Notes: generated by a model not told the origin, from the sequence alone. 37,823 nucleotides of DNA from Enterobacter cancerogenus (GCA_000773965.1 JRUP01000042.1:1-37823); one strand, 5' to 3'; counted from the stretch's first letter, positions 15,606-24,517 are shown. Numbers and translations: made by a program.

Positions 15606-17363
15606 CTATTTACCTTGTGGATCGCTTTCGCCCAGGAAGAAATACCACAACGGAATCGACATCAGTGCGGTGAACACTGCGCTGTATAAGGCAATCATCA
15701 ACCCCTGCGTGATGTACATCGTCAATGACCAGTGGCTAAACGGGATACCGTATTGATCGATCACTCCGCCAATAATCGCATTGCTCATCACCGAAACGAC
15801 AATCACCGCCAGAATGCACACGCCGCGCAGGAAGTTACGCATCTCCTTGCGCTTCACCGTAAAGCGAGCGCGAATAATGCCAAGCGGTGACTGCTGCGAC
15901 GCCAGAATCTCCGCTTCGGTCATCGGAACACGTTGCTGTTTACGCCAGCGCAAAACGTCGATCAGCAGAAATGCCAGCAAACTCACCCCCATCACCGGCA
16001 GCGCATAACCCAGCGCCAACGCTATCATCAGGCAGGTGCCTTTACTGTAGTGCGGTATGGCGAGCCAGGTCTCCGTTAACGTTTTCGCCGGGCTGGCTTC
16101 CGCCTGTTGCGGACGGCGAGCCCACCACATGCGATAACCCAGCACGATCATCGTGCATAAACCAAGTCCAAAGAACGCCAACAGCAGTTGGTTAGGCAAG
16201 CCAAACAGCACGCCCATATGCGCATCCACGCCCCAGCGCGTCAGTTTTGCCACCAGTGGGAACTGGGCGAAATAGACGTGATCAACAATCGTGAAGTCTT
16301 GCGGATTCACGGAAACCGCATCAACCCGTGTCGGCCAGCTTCGATCGATTTCGGTCACTGCCCATGCTTTGTCCGCGCTTTTCGGCTGACGAAGTTCCAG
16401 CTTACTGGCACTGAGTCCATCCTGACGGGCGGCGTTGAGTACGCGATCCCAGTCACTGTCCGGCAGATTGCTGGGCATTGGCTTCGCGGGCTGCGCAACC
16501 GGTTTTGCCATTGATGACATCGACATACTGGACATGTCCATATTCGACATATCCATATCAGGCATGCCTGGCATGCTGTGATGGTCAGCATGAGGATCGG
16601 CGGGTGCCGTATCGCCACTAAGTGAAGTGTTGACCTGTGGTGTCAGCCAGTTCAACTCCGTACGCCAGCGGTCAATATTATTACCCGCCCACTGCGACCA
16701 GGTTAAACCGGTGGCGGAGAAGAATACCAATCCCAGCACCAGCGTCAGACCCAGCGTGATATGCCAGTGGCGGCTAAAGGCGAATCCCTTGCGCGCGGCT
16801 TTCAGCTTACGTTTCGGGCGCGTGCCCAGCCACAGCACCACGCCGCCCAGCGCGGCGACCCACAACCAGGACGCCGCCAGCTCGCTGTAGTTGCGGCCGA
16901 AATCACCTAGCAACAAGCTGCTGTGAAGTAAATCGAGCGTGGTACGCAGCGGAAGCACGCCGCTGGTGCCGTACACCGTCATGTCGCCTTTAACTTTCAG
17001 GCTATAAGGGTCGATAAACACTGCGCGAGACTGCGAAGCACCCAGTGAGGCATCGCTGAACTGTACGCGAGTCGTATCCGTTGCGCCTGGCGCAGGCCGC
17101 ACAGCGTAAATGTGCTGTTTCTCACCTGCGTAGGCGCGTGCCGCGCTGATTTGCGCAGACAGTGGCTGGGCAGGGCCATTGGGTTGTGCCGTTAACGCAT
17201 CGGAGTAGATGACGTTTTCCAGTTGTGGCGTCAGCACATAGAGCGTGCCGCTGAGTGCCGCGACAAAAATAAAGGGCGCGACAAACAGGCCAATATAAAA
17301 ATGTAAGCGACGAAGTAGATTAAGCACCGCACCACGCGGTGCTGCAGAGTGAGCAGCAGACAA
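15606..17363 (-). CDS. PepSY-associated transmembrane protein with a Met/His-rich loop
   Basis: The inner-membrane protein (585 residues from the chosen start) has a first membrane helix (FYIGLFVAPFIFVAALSGTLYVL), a periplasmic PepSY-type region, and further helices including a C-terminal group. PepSY_TM proteins are linked to metal or siderophore reduction. A loop in the middle is strikingly rich in His, Met and Asp (HADHHSMPGMPDMDMSNMDM), which points to copper or another soft metal. The TTG at 17363 is preferred because GGAAGGA sits about eight bases before it; a longer frame from 17564 would run into the upstream gene and has no family support. The upstream DUF2946 gene lies 62 bases away on the same strand. 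Confidence 0.8.
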   Translation of the reverse strand: MSAAHSAAPRGAVLNLLRRLHFYIGLFVAPFIFVAALSGTLYVLTPQLENVIYSDALTAQPNGPAQPLSAQISAARAYAGEKQHIYAVRPAPGATDTTRVQFSDASLGASQSRAVFIDPYSLKVKGDMTVYGTSGVLPLRTTLDLLHSSLLLGDFGRNYSELAASWLWVAALGGVVLWLGTRPKRKLKAARKGFAFSRHWHITLGLTLVLGLVFFSATGLTWSQWAGNNIDRWRTELNWLTPQVNTSLSGDTAPADPHADHHSMPGMPDMDMSNMDMSSMSMSSMAKPVAQPAKPMPSNLPDSDWDRVLNAARQDGLSASKLELRQPKSADKAWAVTEIDRSWPTRVDAVSVNPQDFTIVDHVYFAQFPLVAKLTRWGVDAHMGVLFGLPNQLLLAFFGLGLCTMIVLGYRMWWARRPQQAEASPAKTLTETWLAIPHYSKGTCLMIALALGYALPVMGVSLLAFLLIDVLRWRKQQRVPMTEAEILASQQSPLGIIRARFTVKRKEMRNFLRGVCILAVIVVSVMSNAIIGGVIDQYGIPFSHWSLTMYITQGLMIALYSAVFTALMSIPLWYFFLGESDPQGK

Positions 17364-17425
17364 AGCCGTCTTCCTTCCGGTTAGAGAATGCCGTGACGCA
17401 AAAAGGTGCGTCGTTAATGATGTTA

Positions 17426-17842
17426 TCAGCAGGAGAGAACAGCAGGCGGCGCGCGCGGACGGTGTGTCGGGCTGAAGCGTCGGATCACCGGAGCCTGCAG
17501 AGGCGGCAGCGGTGGGGCGCGAGAAATCACCATCATCAGCCAGATGAATGGGATAAACACCCACATCATCAACGGTACATGCACCAGCAAGTCACAGTAG
17601 CCGCAGGCGAATTCACCGTCATCCATCATGTGATGGTCCATGCCCGGCATTGCCATATCCATCATCATTTCGTGATGATGCATCGACATTTCAGACGTCA
17701 TGCCATGCGCGGGCATGTCCATCATGCGGCTTTGCCGTTCCATCAACGACTTCGATACGATCGGCGCGACAAACAGCAGCAGCACCGCCAGGATGGCGAT
17801 ACAGGCAGTCAGGCGCTGGCGAAGTTGATGTGAAAAGGTCAT
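17426..17842 (-). CDS. DUF2946 protein, Met/His-rich, probably copper-linked
   Basis: The 138-residue product has an N-terminal membrane segment (CIAILAVLLLFVAPIV), then a long Met/His-rich stretch (MSMHHHEMMMDMAMPGMDHH) and the DUF2946 core FACGYCDLLVHVP followed by a second hydrophobic segment (MWVFIPFIWLMMVI). DUF2946 proteins occur next to copper uptake and handling genes; the Met, His and paired-Cys content agrees with metal binding. It precedes the PepSY gene on the same strand and probably forms an operon with it. The ATG at 17842 is used; an in-frame TTG at 17866 is possible, and neither has a strong ribosome binding site. Confidence 0.75.
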   Translation of the reverse strand: MTFSHQLRQRLTACIAILAVLLLFVAPIVSKSLMERQSRMMDMPAHGMTSEMSMHHHEMMMDMAMPGMDHHMMDDGEFACGYCDLLVHVPLMMWVFIPFIWLMMVISRAPPLPPLQAPVIRRFSPTHRPRAPPAVLSC

Positions 17843-18028
17843 GGCGGCGACGAAATGATTCAACAAATGAGGCCGAAGTGTAACGCCATTGCCGCAGAAG
17901 GGTTACAGAAACTCAGGCTAATTTAGAAAAAATTCGCACCTTTTGAAAAAAGTCACTTTACGCGCTGTATTTGTTAACCTAAATGCAACCTGATGAGAAC
18001 AGTGCGGAAACATGTAAACGGAGAAGCG

Positions 18029-18970
18029 ATGAAAATAGTGATGCTGGATGGTGATACGCTGCCTACACCGCCGACACGCCCGGAGTGGTGTACGGAATGG
18101 GATTTTCGTGGAACAACGGCACAGCACGACATTATTTCTGCCTTAAAGGGCGCGCAGATTGCCATCACCAACAAAGTGCCGCTGCGCGCGGAAACACTGA
18201 AACAGTTGCCGGATCTGCGCTACATCTGTGTCGCGGCAACGGGTTACGACGGCATCGATTTGGATGCATGTCGTGAACGCGGCATTGTAGTCTGTAATGT
18301 GCCCGGCTACTCCACGCGCAGCGTCTCCGAAGGCGTGATTGCCGCCTTATTTGCCCTGCGTCGCCATCTGGTGGATTACGCCAACAGCACGCGCGCGGCC
18401 TGGCCTGCATCGTCGCATTTTTGTGTCCATCGCCAGCCGATTCAGGACATTTTTGGTGCGACCTTAGGGATTGTCGGCAAAGGCGACATCGGCAGCGCGG
18501 TGGGTGCGATGGCAGAAGCGCTCGGCATGACGGTACTCTACGCGGACCGCAAAGGCAGTTCAGCGCCGCGCGCTGGTTATGTTCCGTTTGAAGAGGTGCT
18601 GGCGCGTAGTGATGTGTTGAGCTTGCATTGCCCGCTGACGCCGCAAACTCAGCAGTTAATCGATTTGCAGGCGCTGGCGCAGATGAAGCCGTCAGCCTGG
18701 CTAATCAACACTGCACGCGGTGGACTGATCAATGAAACGGAACTGGCCCACGCACTGCGTCAGGGTGTGATTGCCGGTGCAGCGCTGGATGTGCTCAGCA
18801 GTGAACCACCGGCAGCCGATCATCCGCTGTTGCAACCGGATATTCCTAACCTGCTGCTGACACCGCACATCGCATGGGCCAGCCAGCAGGGAGTCACCAA
18901 TCTGCTGCGCGGCATCGAAGCCAATCTGGAAGGATTTGCTCAGGGCACCCCATCACATGTGGTGAGCTAA
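18029..18970 (+). CDS. D-2-hydroxyacid dehydrogenase (glycerate dehydrogenase-like)
   Basis: The 313-residue cytoplasmic oxidoreductase has the NAD-binding motif GKGDIG (Gly150-Gly155) and the catalytic triad of the family: Arg230 in NTARGG, Glu259 in SSEPP and His280 in TPHIAW. It interconverts 2-oxo acids and D-2-hydroxy acids, with glyoxylate/glycerate-type chemistry likely. The ATG at 18029 follows a GGAGA site; an earlier in-frame ATG at 17993 would add twelve unconserved residues. It ends four bases from the convergent glutaminase gene. Exact substrate is not visible. Confidence 0.85.
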   Translation: MKIVMLDGDTLPTPPTRPEWCTEWDFRGTTAQHDIISALKGAQIAITNKVPLRAETLKQLPDLRYICVAATGYDGIDLDACRERGIVVCNVPGYSTRSVSEGVIAALFALRRHLVDYANSTRAAWPASSHFCVHRQPIQDIFGATLGIVGKGDIGSAVGAMAEALGMTVLYADRKGSSAPRAGYVPFEEVLARSDVLSLHCPLTPQTQQLIDLQALAQMKPSAWLINTARGGLINETELAHALRQGVIAGAALDVLSSEPPAADHPLLQPDIPNLLLTPHIAWASQQGVTNLLRGIEANLEGFAQGTPSHVVS

Positions 18971-18974
18971 GCGT

Positions 18975-19955
18975 TCAAAAAATCGAGCGACCCAGTCGCT
19001 CGGTAAGCTTCTCCAAGAGCGCGGTGCCCGCCAGAGAGTTGCCTGAGTGATCCAGCGCCGGCGACCACACCGCGATACACATTTCCCCTGGAATGACCGC
19101 GACAATACCGCCGCCCACACCCGACTTCGCGGGCATTCCCACGCGCCAGGCGAACTCGCCAGCGCCGTCATACATACCGCTGGTCATCATCAACGCATTG
19201 ACCTGGCGTGCCTGACGCGGTGAGATCACGGCCCACTCATCGTGCTGACTGCGTCCCTGGTTAGCGAGATAGAGAAAGGTGCGCGCCAGCTCTTCACAGC
19301 TCATGGAGAGTGAGCAGTAGTGGAAGTAGGTTTCCATTACTTTGCTGACATCATTGTGGAAATTGCCAAACGACTTCATCAGCCAGGCAATCGCGGCATT
19401 GCGAGCGGAATGCTCGTATTCAGAGCGCGCAACCACACGGTCATAATTGATGTCGCTTTGCTGGGCCAGACGGCGCACAATCTCCAGCATACGCTGGCGC
19501 GGGGCAGTTAAACGACTCTCCAGCAAGTCACACATCACCAGCGCACCGGCGTTAATGAAGGGATTGCGGGGTTTGCCCTGTTCCAGCTCCAACTGCACCA
19601 GCGAGTTAAACGCCTGACCTGAAGGTTCTTTACCCACACGCTGCCAGATCTCGGCATCGTCATACAGCGTCAACGCGACTGTGAGTGACAGCACTTTGGA
19701 GATCGACTGAGTGGAAAAACGCGTGGAAGCATCGCCAGCCTGAAAGCGCTGGCCATCGGGTGTGACAATGGCGATGCCGAGCTGATCGGCATCGACACCG
19801 GCCAATGCGGGAATGTAGTCCGCCACCTTGCCCTGACGCGTTAAAGGACGGACTTCAGCGACAATTTCTTCCAGCAATCCATTCGTGAGTTCTGACACCA
19901 GATGGCTCCAATTTTCTTGTTTTTCCGTTTCAAATACTTTTGCGGCTTGTTTCAT
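18975..19955 (-). CDS. glsB: Glutaminase, GlsB/YneH type
   Basis: The 326-residue product is a serine-dependent beta-lactamase-fold glutaminase that converts glutamine to glutamate and ammonia. It follows E. coli YneH along its length: QGKVADYIPALA, the catalytic SISK motif (Ser84-Lys87), PRNPFINAGALV, ARSEYEHSARNAAIAWLMKS and GEFAWRVGMPAKSGVGGG. It carries an N-terminal extension of roughly 15 residues relative to YneH; the ATG at 19955 is the only Met start there. Ammonia release by glutaminase can protect against acid, which may relate to the nearby clcA. Confidence 0.93.
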   Translation of the reverse strand: MKQAAKVFETEKQENWSHLVSELTNGLLEEIVAEVRPLTRQGKVADYIPALAGVDADQLGIAIVTPDGQRFQAGDASTRFSTQSISKVLSLTVALTLYDDAEIWQRVGKEPSGQAFNSLVQLELEQGKPRNPFINAGALVMCDLLESRLTAPRQRMLEIVRRLAQQSDINYDRVVARSEYEHSARNAAIAWLMKSFGNFHNDVSKVMETYFHYCSLSMSCEELARTFLYLANQGRSQHDEWAVISPRQARQVNALMMTSGMYDGAGEFAWRVGMPAKSGVGGGIVAVIPGEMCIAVWSPALDHSGNSLAGTALLEKLTERLGRSIF

Positions 19956-20089
19956 AGCGCGTATCTGCAGTCATGAAGCCGCTATCAGTTGCGCAATCAA
20001 GAGAATGGCAATCGAAGTGCGGTAGTAGAGACAGCATGATCTTTAAGGCCAGGATCATGGTGATTTGCCCCTAACTCGTCAACGGGCGA

Positions 20090-20102
20090 CGTAAAATTCT
20101 GT
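20090..20102 (+). repeat. 13-bp direct repeat, copy upstream of the cupin gene
   Basis: CGTAAAATTCTGT is repeated exactly at 20509-20521. Each copy is followed by TGCGTTAC, at different spacing (offsets 32 and 23 bases). Confidence 0.5.
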
Positions 20103-20165
20103 GAGCCTTCCGAGTGAAGCCTGCGTTACAGTGCATAAATCCAGCAAAAACATCGGGCTCACATC

Positions 20166-20513
20166 ATGTTCACCAATCTGTTGCGTGATTTTCCGCCAGC
20201 GGCGCAAACCGGCAGCGCTGAAACCTTCGAAGCACTGCTATCACAACCCAATGTACTGATTGAACGTATCGTTTCAACCGGGCAGGCCAGTCCGCCCGAT
20301 TTTTGGTACAGCCAGACGCAAGGTGAATGGGTGATGATTTTACAGGGTTCAGCTGGATTGCAGTTGGAAGGAGAAAGCGAAGCGCGCACACTGTTACCCG
20401 GCGATTTTATCGATATTCCGGCAGGCTGCCGCCATCGCGTTTGCTGGACCGATAGCCAGAGCCCTACGGTGTGGCTGGCGGTACATTATGGTGAACTGCC
20501 CAGCCAACCGTAA
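20166..20513 (+). CDS. Cupin-domain protein
   Basis: The 115-residue single-domain protein has a small beta-barrel cupin pattern: a GEWVMILQGSAGLQLEGES strand pair, LLPGDFIDIPAGCRHRV (the second cupin motif with PGD and PAGxxH) and a C-terminal strand VWLAVHYGEL. The first motif lacks the usual HxH pair, so metal binding is uncertain. It lies between the glutaminase and clcA genes and has its own upstream region with the 13-bp repeat. Function unknown beyond small-molecule binding or simple enzymatic chemistry. Confidence 0.8.
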   Translation: MFTNLLRDFPPAAQTGSAETFEALLSQPNVLIERIVSTGQASPPDFWYSQTQGEWVMILQGSAGLQLEGESEARTLLPGDFIDIPAGCRHRVCWTDSQSPTVWLAVHYGELPSQP

Positions 20514-20521
20514 AATTCTGT
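20509..20521 (+). repeat. 13-bp direct repeat, copy upstream of clcA
   Basis: Second exact copy of CGTAAAATTCTGT. It begins inside the last codons of the cupin gene and precedes a possible clcA promoter (TTGCGT, 17 bases, TAGCTA). Confidence 0.5.
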
Positions 20522-20613
20522 TGCCAATGATTGCGTTACGCGATCGCCTGAGTTAGCTATGCTGACGCCTTTTCGTCGCTGGAATGGCGGCACTGATGTT
20601 ATTGAGGATCTGC

Positions 20614-22017
20614 ATGTCTGTTTCGCAAAATGCCAGTCAGCCTGAGAACGCCATGCGCGCCGGACGTTTTATGCTGCTGCAAAAGCTGTTGCGCCGCGAT
20701 AAAACCCCAGTGGCGTTGTTGCTGCTCGCCGCACTGGTCGGTGTGCTTACCGGTTTGGTCGGTGTTGCCTTTGACCGCGCGGTGAATTTCATCCTGCATT
20801 CGCGCCTGAACTGGCTGGAAAACGCTGCCACTCACCCCATTTTTAAGGTCCTGTGTGCTTTTCTGGTTTCCGCTGTATTGGGGGCCATTGGTTATTATCT
20901 GGTGCGGCGATTCGCGCCAGAAGCGGGTGGTTCAGGCATTCCCGAAATCGAAGGGGCACTGGAAGAGCTGCGTCCGGTGCGCTGGTGGCGCGTGCTGCCA
21001 GTGAAGTTTCTTGGCGGTATGGGAGCGCTGGGCTCAGGTATGGTGTTGGGGCGCGAAGGCCCAACCGTGCAGATCGGCGGCAATATTGGCGGCATGTGTC
21101 TGGATCTGTTCCGCGTTAAGTCGTCTGAATCCCGGCATACCTTGATCGCCACCGGTGCCGCGGCGGGGTTATCGGCGGCTTTCAATGCGCCGCTGGCAGG
21201 CATCCTGTTTATTATCGAAGAGATGCGTCCGCAGTTTCGCTACAGCCTGATCTCAATAAAAGCAGTGTTTGTCGGCGTGATCGTCTCCAGCATCGTGTTT
21301 CGTTTGTGTAACGGGAATGAAGCCATCATCAACATCGGCCAGTTGCGCGATGCGCCAACCAACACGCTTTGGCTCTATCTGTTGCTCGGCATCCTGTTTG
21401 GCGGCTGCGGTGTGGCGTTTAATCGCCTGATATTTCTCGCGCAGGATCAGTTTCAACGATTACATCAAGGCCGCATCCGCACCTGGGTGATGTGGGGCAG
21501 TGTGCTGGCGGGATTGTGTGGTGTGCTTGGCCTGTTTCTGCCTGCTGCCGTGAGTGGGGGTATCACGCTGATTCCCGATTTCTCTGCGGGAAGTTACAGC
21601 GCGCTGGCCTTGTTCGGCCTGTTCGCCCTGCGGACGTTGGTGACAATTTGCTGCTTCTCTTCAGGCGCGCCGGGCGGGATCTTTGCGCCGATGCTCACCC
21701 TGGGCACCTTGCTGGGTACCTGTTTTGGTCAACTGTGCATTCACTGGTTCCCCGGTTATCAACTGGAGGCCGCGACCTTTGCCGTAGCAGGCATGGGCGC
21801 ACTGTTTGCCGCTTCAGTACGTGCGCCTTTAACCGGCATCGTGCTGGTGTTGGAAATGACCAACAACTACCAGTTGATTCTGCCGATGATCATCACCTGC
21901 CTGGGTGCAACGCTTGCCGCACAGTTCTTCGGCGGCAAGCCGCTGTACTCTTCGATTCTGGCGCGCACGCTGGCTAAGGCTCAGCTCAGCGGTCACGCCA
22001 GCGCAAAGATCCACTAA
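20614..22017 (+). CDS. clcA: H+/Cl- exchange transporter ClcA
   Basis: The 467-residue inner-membrane antiporter carries every ClC signature: GSGIPE with Ser107, GREGP with gating Glu148, Glu203 (FIIEEM, proton path), GGIFAP and Tyr445 (GKPLYS). With the chosen start these fall at exactly the residue numbers of E. coli ClcA, which supports the ATG at 20614, as does a GAGG site six bases upstream. In E. coli the protein supports extreme acid resistance by electrical shunting. It overlaps the convergent dehydratase gene by four bases. Confidence 0.96.
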   Translation: MSVSQNASQPENAMRAGRFMLLQKLLRRDKTPVALLLLAALVGVLTGLVGVAFDRAVNFILHSRLNWLENAATHPIFKVLCAFLVSAVLGAIGYYLVRRFAPEAGGSGIPEIEGALEELRPVRWWRVLPVKFLGGMGALGSGMVLGREGPTVQIGGNIGGMCLDLFRVKSSESRHTLIATGAAAGLSAAFNAPLAGILFIIEEMRPQFRYSLISIKAVFVGVIVSSIVFRLCNGNEAIINIGQLRDAPTNTLWLYLLLGILFGGCGVAFNRLIFLAQDQFQRLHQGRIRTWVMWGSVLAGLCGVLGLFLPAAVSGGITLIPDFSAGSYSALALFGLFALRTLVTICCFSSGAPGGIFAPMLTLGTLLGTCFGQLCIHWFPGYQLEAATFAVAGMGALFAASVRAPLTGIVLVLEMTNNYQLILPMIITCLGATLAAQFFGGKPLYSSILARTLAKAQLSGHASAKIH

Positions 22018-23207
22018 GGACGTTTACCCACGCTGTGTGTCAGCGTGGTCCAGCGGCGCGCCTGTTCGCTAAGACTGAAGCCGAGGCCGTGACGATCGGA
22101 GATCAACATACGGCCGTCACGCAGTTCTAACTGCTCATTGAACAGCGGGTTGAGCCATTCAAAATGCTCCAGCCAGGGTTCGATGGGATAGGCGGCGGCG
22201 AGATGAATGTGAATCTCCATCGCGAAGTGGGGTGCCAGTTTACGTCCGTGGCGCGCCGCTAAATCCATTATCTGCAGGAATGGCGTAATTCCGCCGACGC
22301 GCGGCGCATCCGGCTGCACAAAGTCGCTGGCGTTGCCAAGAATGAGCTGCTCATGTTCACGGAAACTGGTGAGCATCTCACCGGTGGCAATCGGCGTGTC
22401 CAGCGCGGCAGTCAGTGCGGCGTGACCTTCTACGTCGTAGGCATCGAGCGGTTCTTCGATCCACACCAGATTGAACTGCTCCATCTTACGTCCCATGCGA
22501 ATCGCTGTTTCACGATCCCACTGCTGGTTCGCGTCCACCATTAGCGGGAAATCATCGCCCAGTGTCTGACGCACCGCAGTGAGGCGCCGCAAGTCTTCAG
22601 CGGTGTTAGGTTGGCCGACTTTGAGTTTGATGCCACCAATGCCATTTTCACGCGAGATAGCCACATTTTTGATCACCTGATCAAGCGGCGTATGCAGGAA
22701 ACCGCCCGAAGTGTTGTAGCACTGCACGGAATCACGATGCGCGCCGAGCAGCTTTGCCAGGGGTAATTGGGCACGCCGTGCTTTCATATCCCAAAGTGCA
22801 ATATCAAACGGTGAAATCGCCTGCACCGCCATGCCGCTACGGCCCACGGACGCGCCTGCCCACAGCAGTTTGGTGTAAATCTTGTCGATGTCGTTGGGAT
22901 CTTCACCAATCAGCGCATCGGCAATTTCACACGCATGGGCGTAAATGCCCTGGCCGCCCGCGCGTTTGGAATAGCTGAAGCCGATGCCCTGAAAGCCGTC
23001 ACGCGTTTCAATCTCCGCGACGATGATCGCCACTTCTGTCAGCGGCTTCTGGCGTCCGGTCAGCACTTTGGCATCGCTCACTGGTGTCGCCAACGGCAAA
23101 AACGCCAACGATAAATTCACCCAAACGATGCGGTCACCGCTCTCAGCAGCGTTCCCGGCTCCGGCTGTTTTGGCATAGCTTACGGCACTGGAATTCACAC
23201 TCGACAT
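22014..23207 (-). CDS. L-talarate/galactarate dehydratase (enolase superfamily)
   Basis: The 397-residue product matches the Salmonella L-talarate/galactarate dehydratase along its whole length. This cytoplasmic Mg-dependent enzyme dehydrates aldaric acids to 5-keto-4-deoxy-glucarate-type products. Visible catalytic residues: the KxK motif Lys194/Lys196 (GIKLKVG), metal ligands Asp225 (MVDANQQW), Glu251 (WIEEP) and Glu277 (ATGEML), and the general base His327 (APHFAME). It is divergent from a LacI-family regulator with two matching operators between them. No transporter or downstream aldarate enzyme is in the window. Confidence 0.92.
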   Translation of the reverse strand: MSSVNSSAVSYAKTAGAGNAAESGDRIVWVNLSLAFLPLATPVSDAKVLTGRQKPLTEVAIIVAEIETRDGFQGIGFSYSKRAGGQGIYAHACEIADALIGEDPNDIDKIYTKLLWAGASVGRSGMAVQAISPFDIALWDMKARRAQLPLAKLLGAHRDSVQCYNTSGGFLHTPLDQVIKNVAISRENGIGGIKLKVGQPNTAEDLRRLTAVRQTLGDDFPLMVDANQQWDRETAIRMGRKMEQFNLVWIEEPLDAYDVEGHAALTAALDTPIATGEMLTSFREHEQLILGNASDFVQPDAPRVGGITPFLQIMDLAARHGRKLAPHFAMEIHIHLAAAYPIEPWLEHFEWLNPLFNEQLELRDGRMLISDRHGLGFSLSEQARRWTTLTHSVGKRP

Positions 23208-23222
23208 AATGTTCTCCTGTAA

Positions 23223-23238
23223 ATGATTGCGCTAACAT
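23223..23238. promoter_or_regulatory. LacI-family operator O1 near the dehydratase start
   Basis: ATGATTGCGCTAACAT is an imperfect 16-bp dyad (12 of 16 positions symmetric) of the GntR/LacI type. It lies 15 bases upstream of the dehydratase ATG and differs at only two positions from the copy at 23322. Confidence 0.65.
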
Positions 23239-23280
23239 TTTTGGCTCGGAGCAGACTATGCGCCAATAACGTTGAGCTTT

Positions 23281-23300
23281 AATGCAGAGCAGATCACAAA
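23281..23300 (-). promoter_or_regulatory. Weak CRP-like site for the dehydratase gene
   Basis: On the minus strand TTTGTGATCTGCTCTGCATT has a good left half-site (TGTGA) but a poor right half. CRP control would suit a sugar-acid gene; the evidence is weak. Confidence 0.25.
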
Positions 23301-23321
23301 ATGGACAATTCGGGGGTTTAA

Positions 23322-23337
23322 ATGATAGCCCTAACAT
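23322..23337. promoter_or_regulatory. LacI-family operator O2 between the divergent genes
   Basis: ATGATAGCCCTAACAT repeats O1 with two changes, 99 bases centre to centre, and lies 73 bases before the regulator start. The pair suggests joint repression of both divergent genes. Confidence 0.65.
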
Positions 23338-23410
23338 TCTCAGCGTTTTGCGCTGGCTTTGATAGGGCGGCCTGCTATGCTAGCGCTATCTGCCTCTACC
23401 CTGAGCCGCC

Positions 23411-24424
23411 ATGAAACTACGCAACCCCGAGCGCAATGCTGCCCCCACGCTGGAAGATGTCGCCCGCGTCGCGGGAATCTCGCCGATGACGGTGAGTCGC
23501 GCGCTCAACTCCCCGCATCTGGTTCGACCGGCGACTGTCGCCAAAGTCAAAGCGGCAATCAGCGCCACCGGCTACATTCCCAACGCGCAAGCGGGCAGTC
23601 TGGCGAGCAATCGCAGTCGCCTGATTGCCGTTGTGGTGCCGCAAATCAATAACAACATGTTCGTGGACACCATTCAGAGCCTGAATGACAGCCTGAGTGC
23701 GCAGGGCTATCACATGTTGCTGTGCGTCACCGGTTATGAAGCGGAAACCGAAGCGGAAACCGTAGCCACGCTATTGTCTCGCCGTCCGGATGGCATCGTG
23801 CTCACCGGTATTCATCACAGCGTGCAGCTGAAAAAAGTGTTGTTACAAGCCAATGTCCCGGTGGTCGAAATCTGGGATATGACGCCCACCCCCATCGATA
23901 TGCTGGTGGGTTTTTCTCATGAGAAGATCGGCGCGCGCGTTGCGACCTACCTTGCCGAGCGCGGTTATCAAAAGCCGGGTCTGATATGGACGGATGATCG
24001 CCGCGCATTGCAACGTAAACAGGGTTTGCTGGATGCGTTAACGGCATTGGGCATTAATCCGCTGGTCGACATTCCAGTACAACTCCCGGCGCTAATGGCA
24101 CGCGGTCGCGAAGCCAGTTCGCAATTGCTGGAGCAACATCCGGATGTCGATGTGCTGGTGTGCAGTTCAGACACGCTGGCGCAGGGCGCATTGATGGCGG
24201 CACAGGCGCGTGGTTTAAACATTCCGCAGCAGCTGGCGGTGATTGGTTTTGGTGACCTGGATTTCGCCGCGGCAAATTATCCGGCGATTTCGACGATTCG
24301 CATTGACCGACACCGCATGGGCGAGCTTGCTGCAGAGCAATTGTTAAAGCGCCTGCAAAATCAGACGGTGGAAAATCCGATAATAGATATGGGATTTACC
24401 ATGGTGTCGCGTGATTCCGGTTGA
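23411..24424 (+). CDS. LacI-family repressor, GntR-like
   Basis: The 337-residue product has an N-terminal helix-turn-helix and hinge typical of the family (TLEDVARVAGISPMTVSRAL near residues 13-32, then the hinge near 50-60) and a periplasmic-binding-protein-like effector domain ending in GFGDLDFAAANYPAISTIR. It is divergent from the aldarate dehydratase gene, and two related dyads of the type bound by GntR-like members lie between them. The most economical reading is that it represses the dehydratase and itself, with an aldarate or related sugar acid as inducer. The effector is inferred from context only. Confidence 0.88.
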   Translation: MKLRNPERNAAPTLEDVARVAGISPMTVSRALNSPHLVRPATVAKVKAAISATGYIPNAQAGSLASNRSRLIAVVVPQINNNMFVDTIQSLNDSLSAQGYHMLLCVTGYEAETEAETVATLLSRRPDGIVLTGIHHSVQLKKVLLQANVPVVEIWDMTPTPIDMLVGFSHEKIGARVATYLAERGYQKPGLIWTDDRRALQRKQGLLDALTALGINPLVDIPVQLPALMARGREASSQLLEQHPDVDVLVCSSDTLAQGALMAAQARGLNIPQQLAVIGFGDLDFAAANYPAISTIRIDRHRMGELAAEQLLKRLQNQTVENPIIDMGFTMVSRDSG

Positions 24425-24517
24425 CCCAAACTGAACTGCGATCTTCATCACATGCGAAAAATATCTTCCATGTTATAAAAAGTGGAAAATAAATTTCATT
24501 TTGAGAGGATCCTATCA

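Noticed and set aside
17364..17564. 67-residue N-terminal extension of the PepSY protein
   Set aside because: It overlaps the DUF2946 gene and has no family similarity; a TTG at 17363 with a strong Shine-Dalgarno site gives the normal family N-terminus.
20035..20059. Inverted repeat CATGATC / GATCATG between the glutaminase and cupin genes
   Set aside because: Seven-base arms with 11-base spacing and no link to a promoter; likely chance.
24466..24487. Dyad TTCCA / TGGAA before the UPF0303 gene
   Set aside because: Five-base arms only, in AT-rich promoter sequence; too weak to call an operator.
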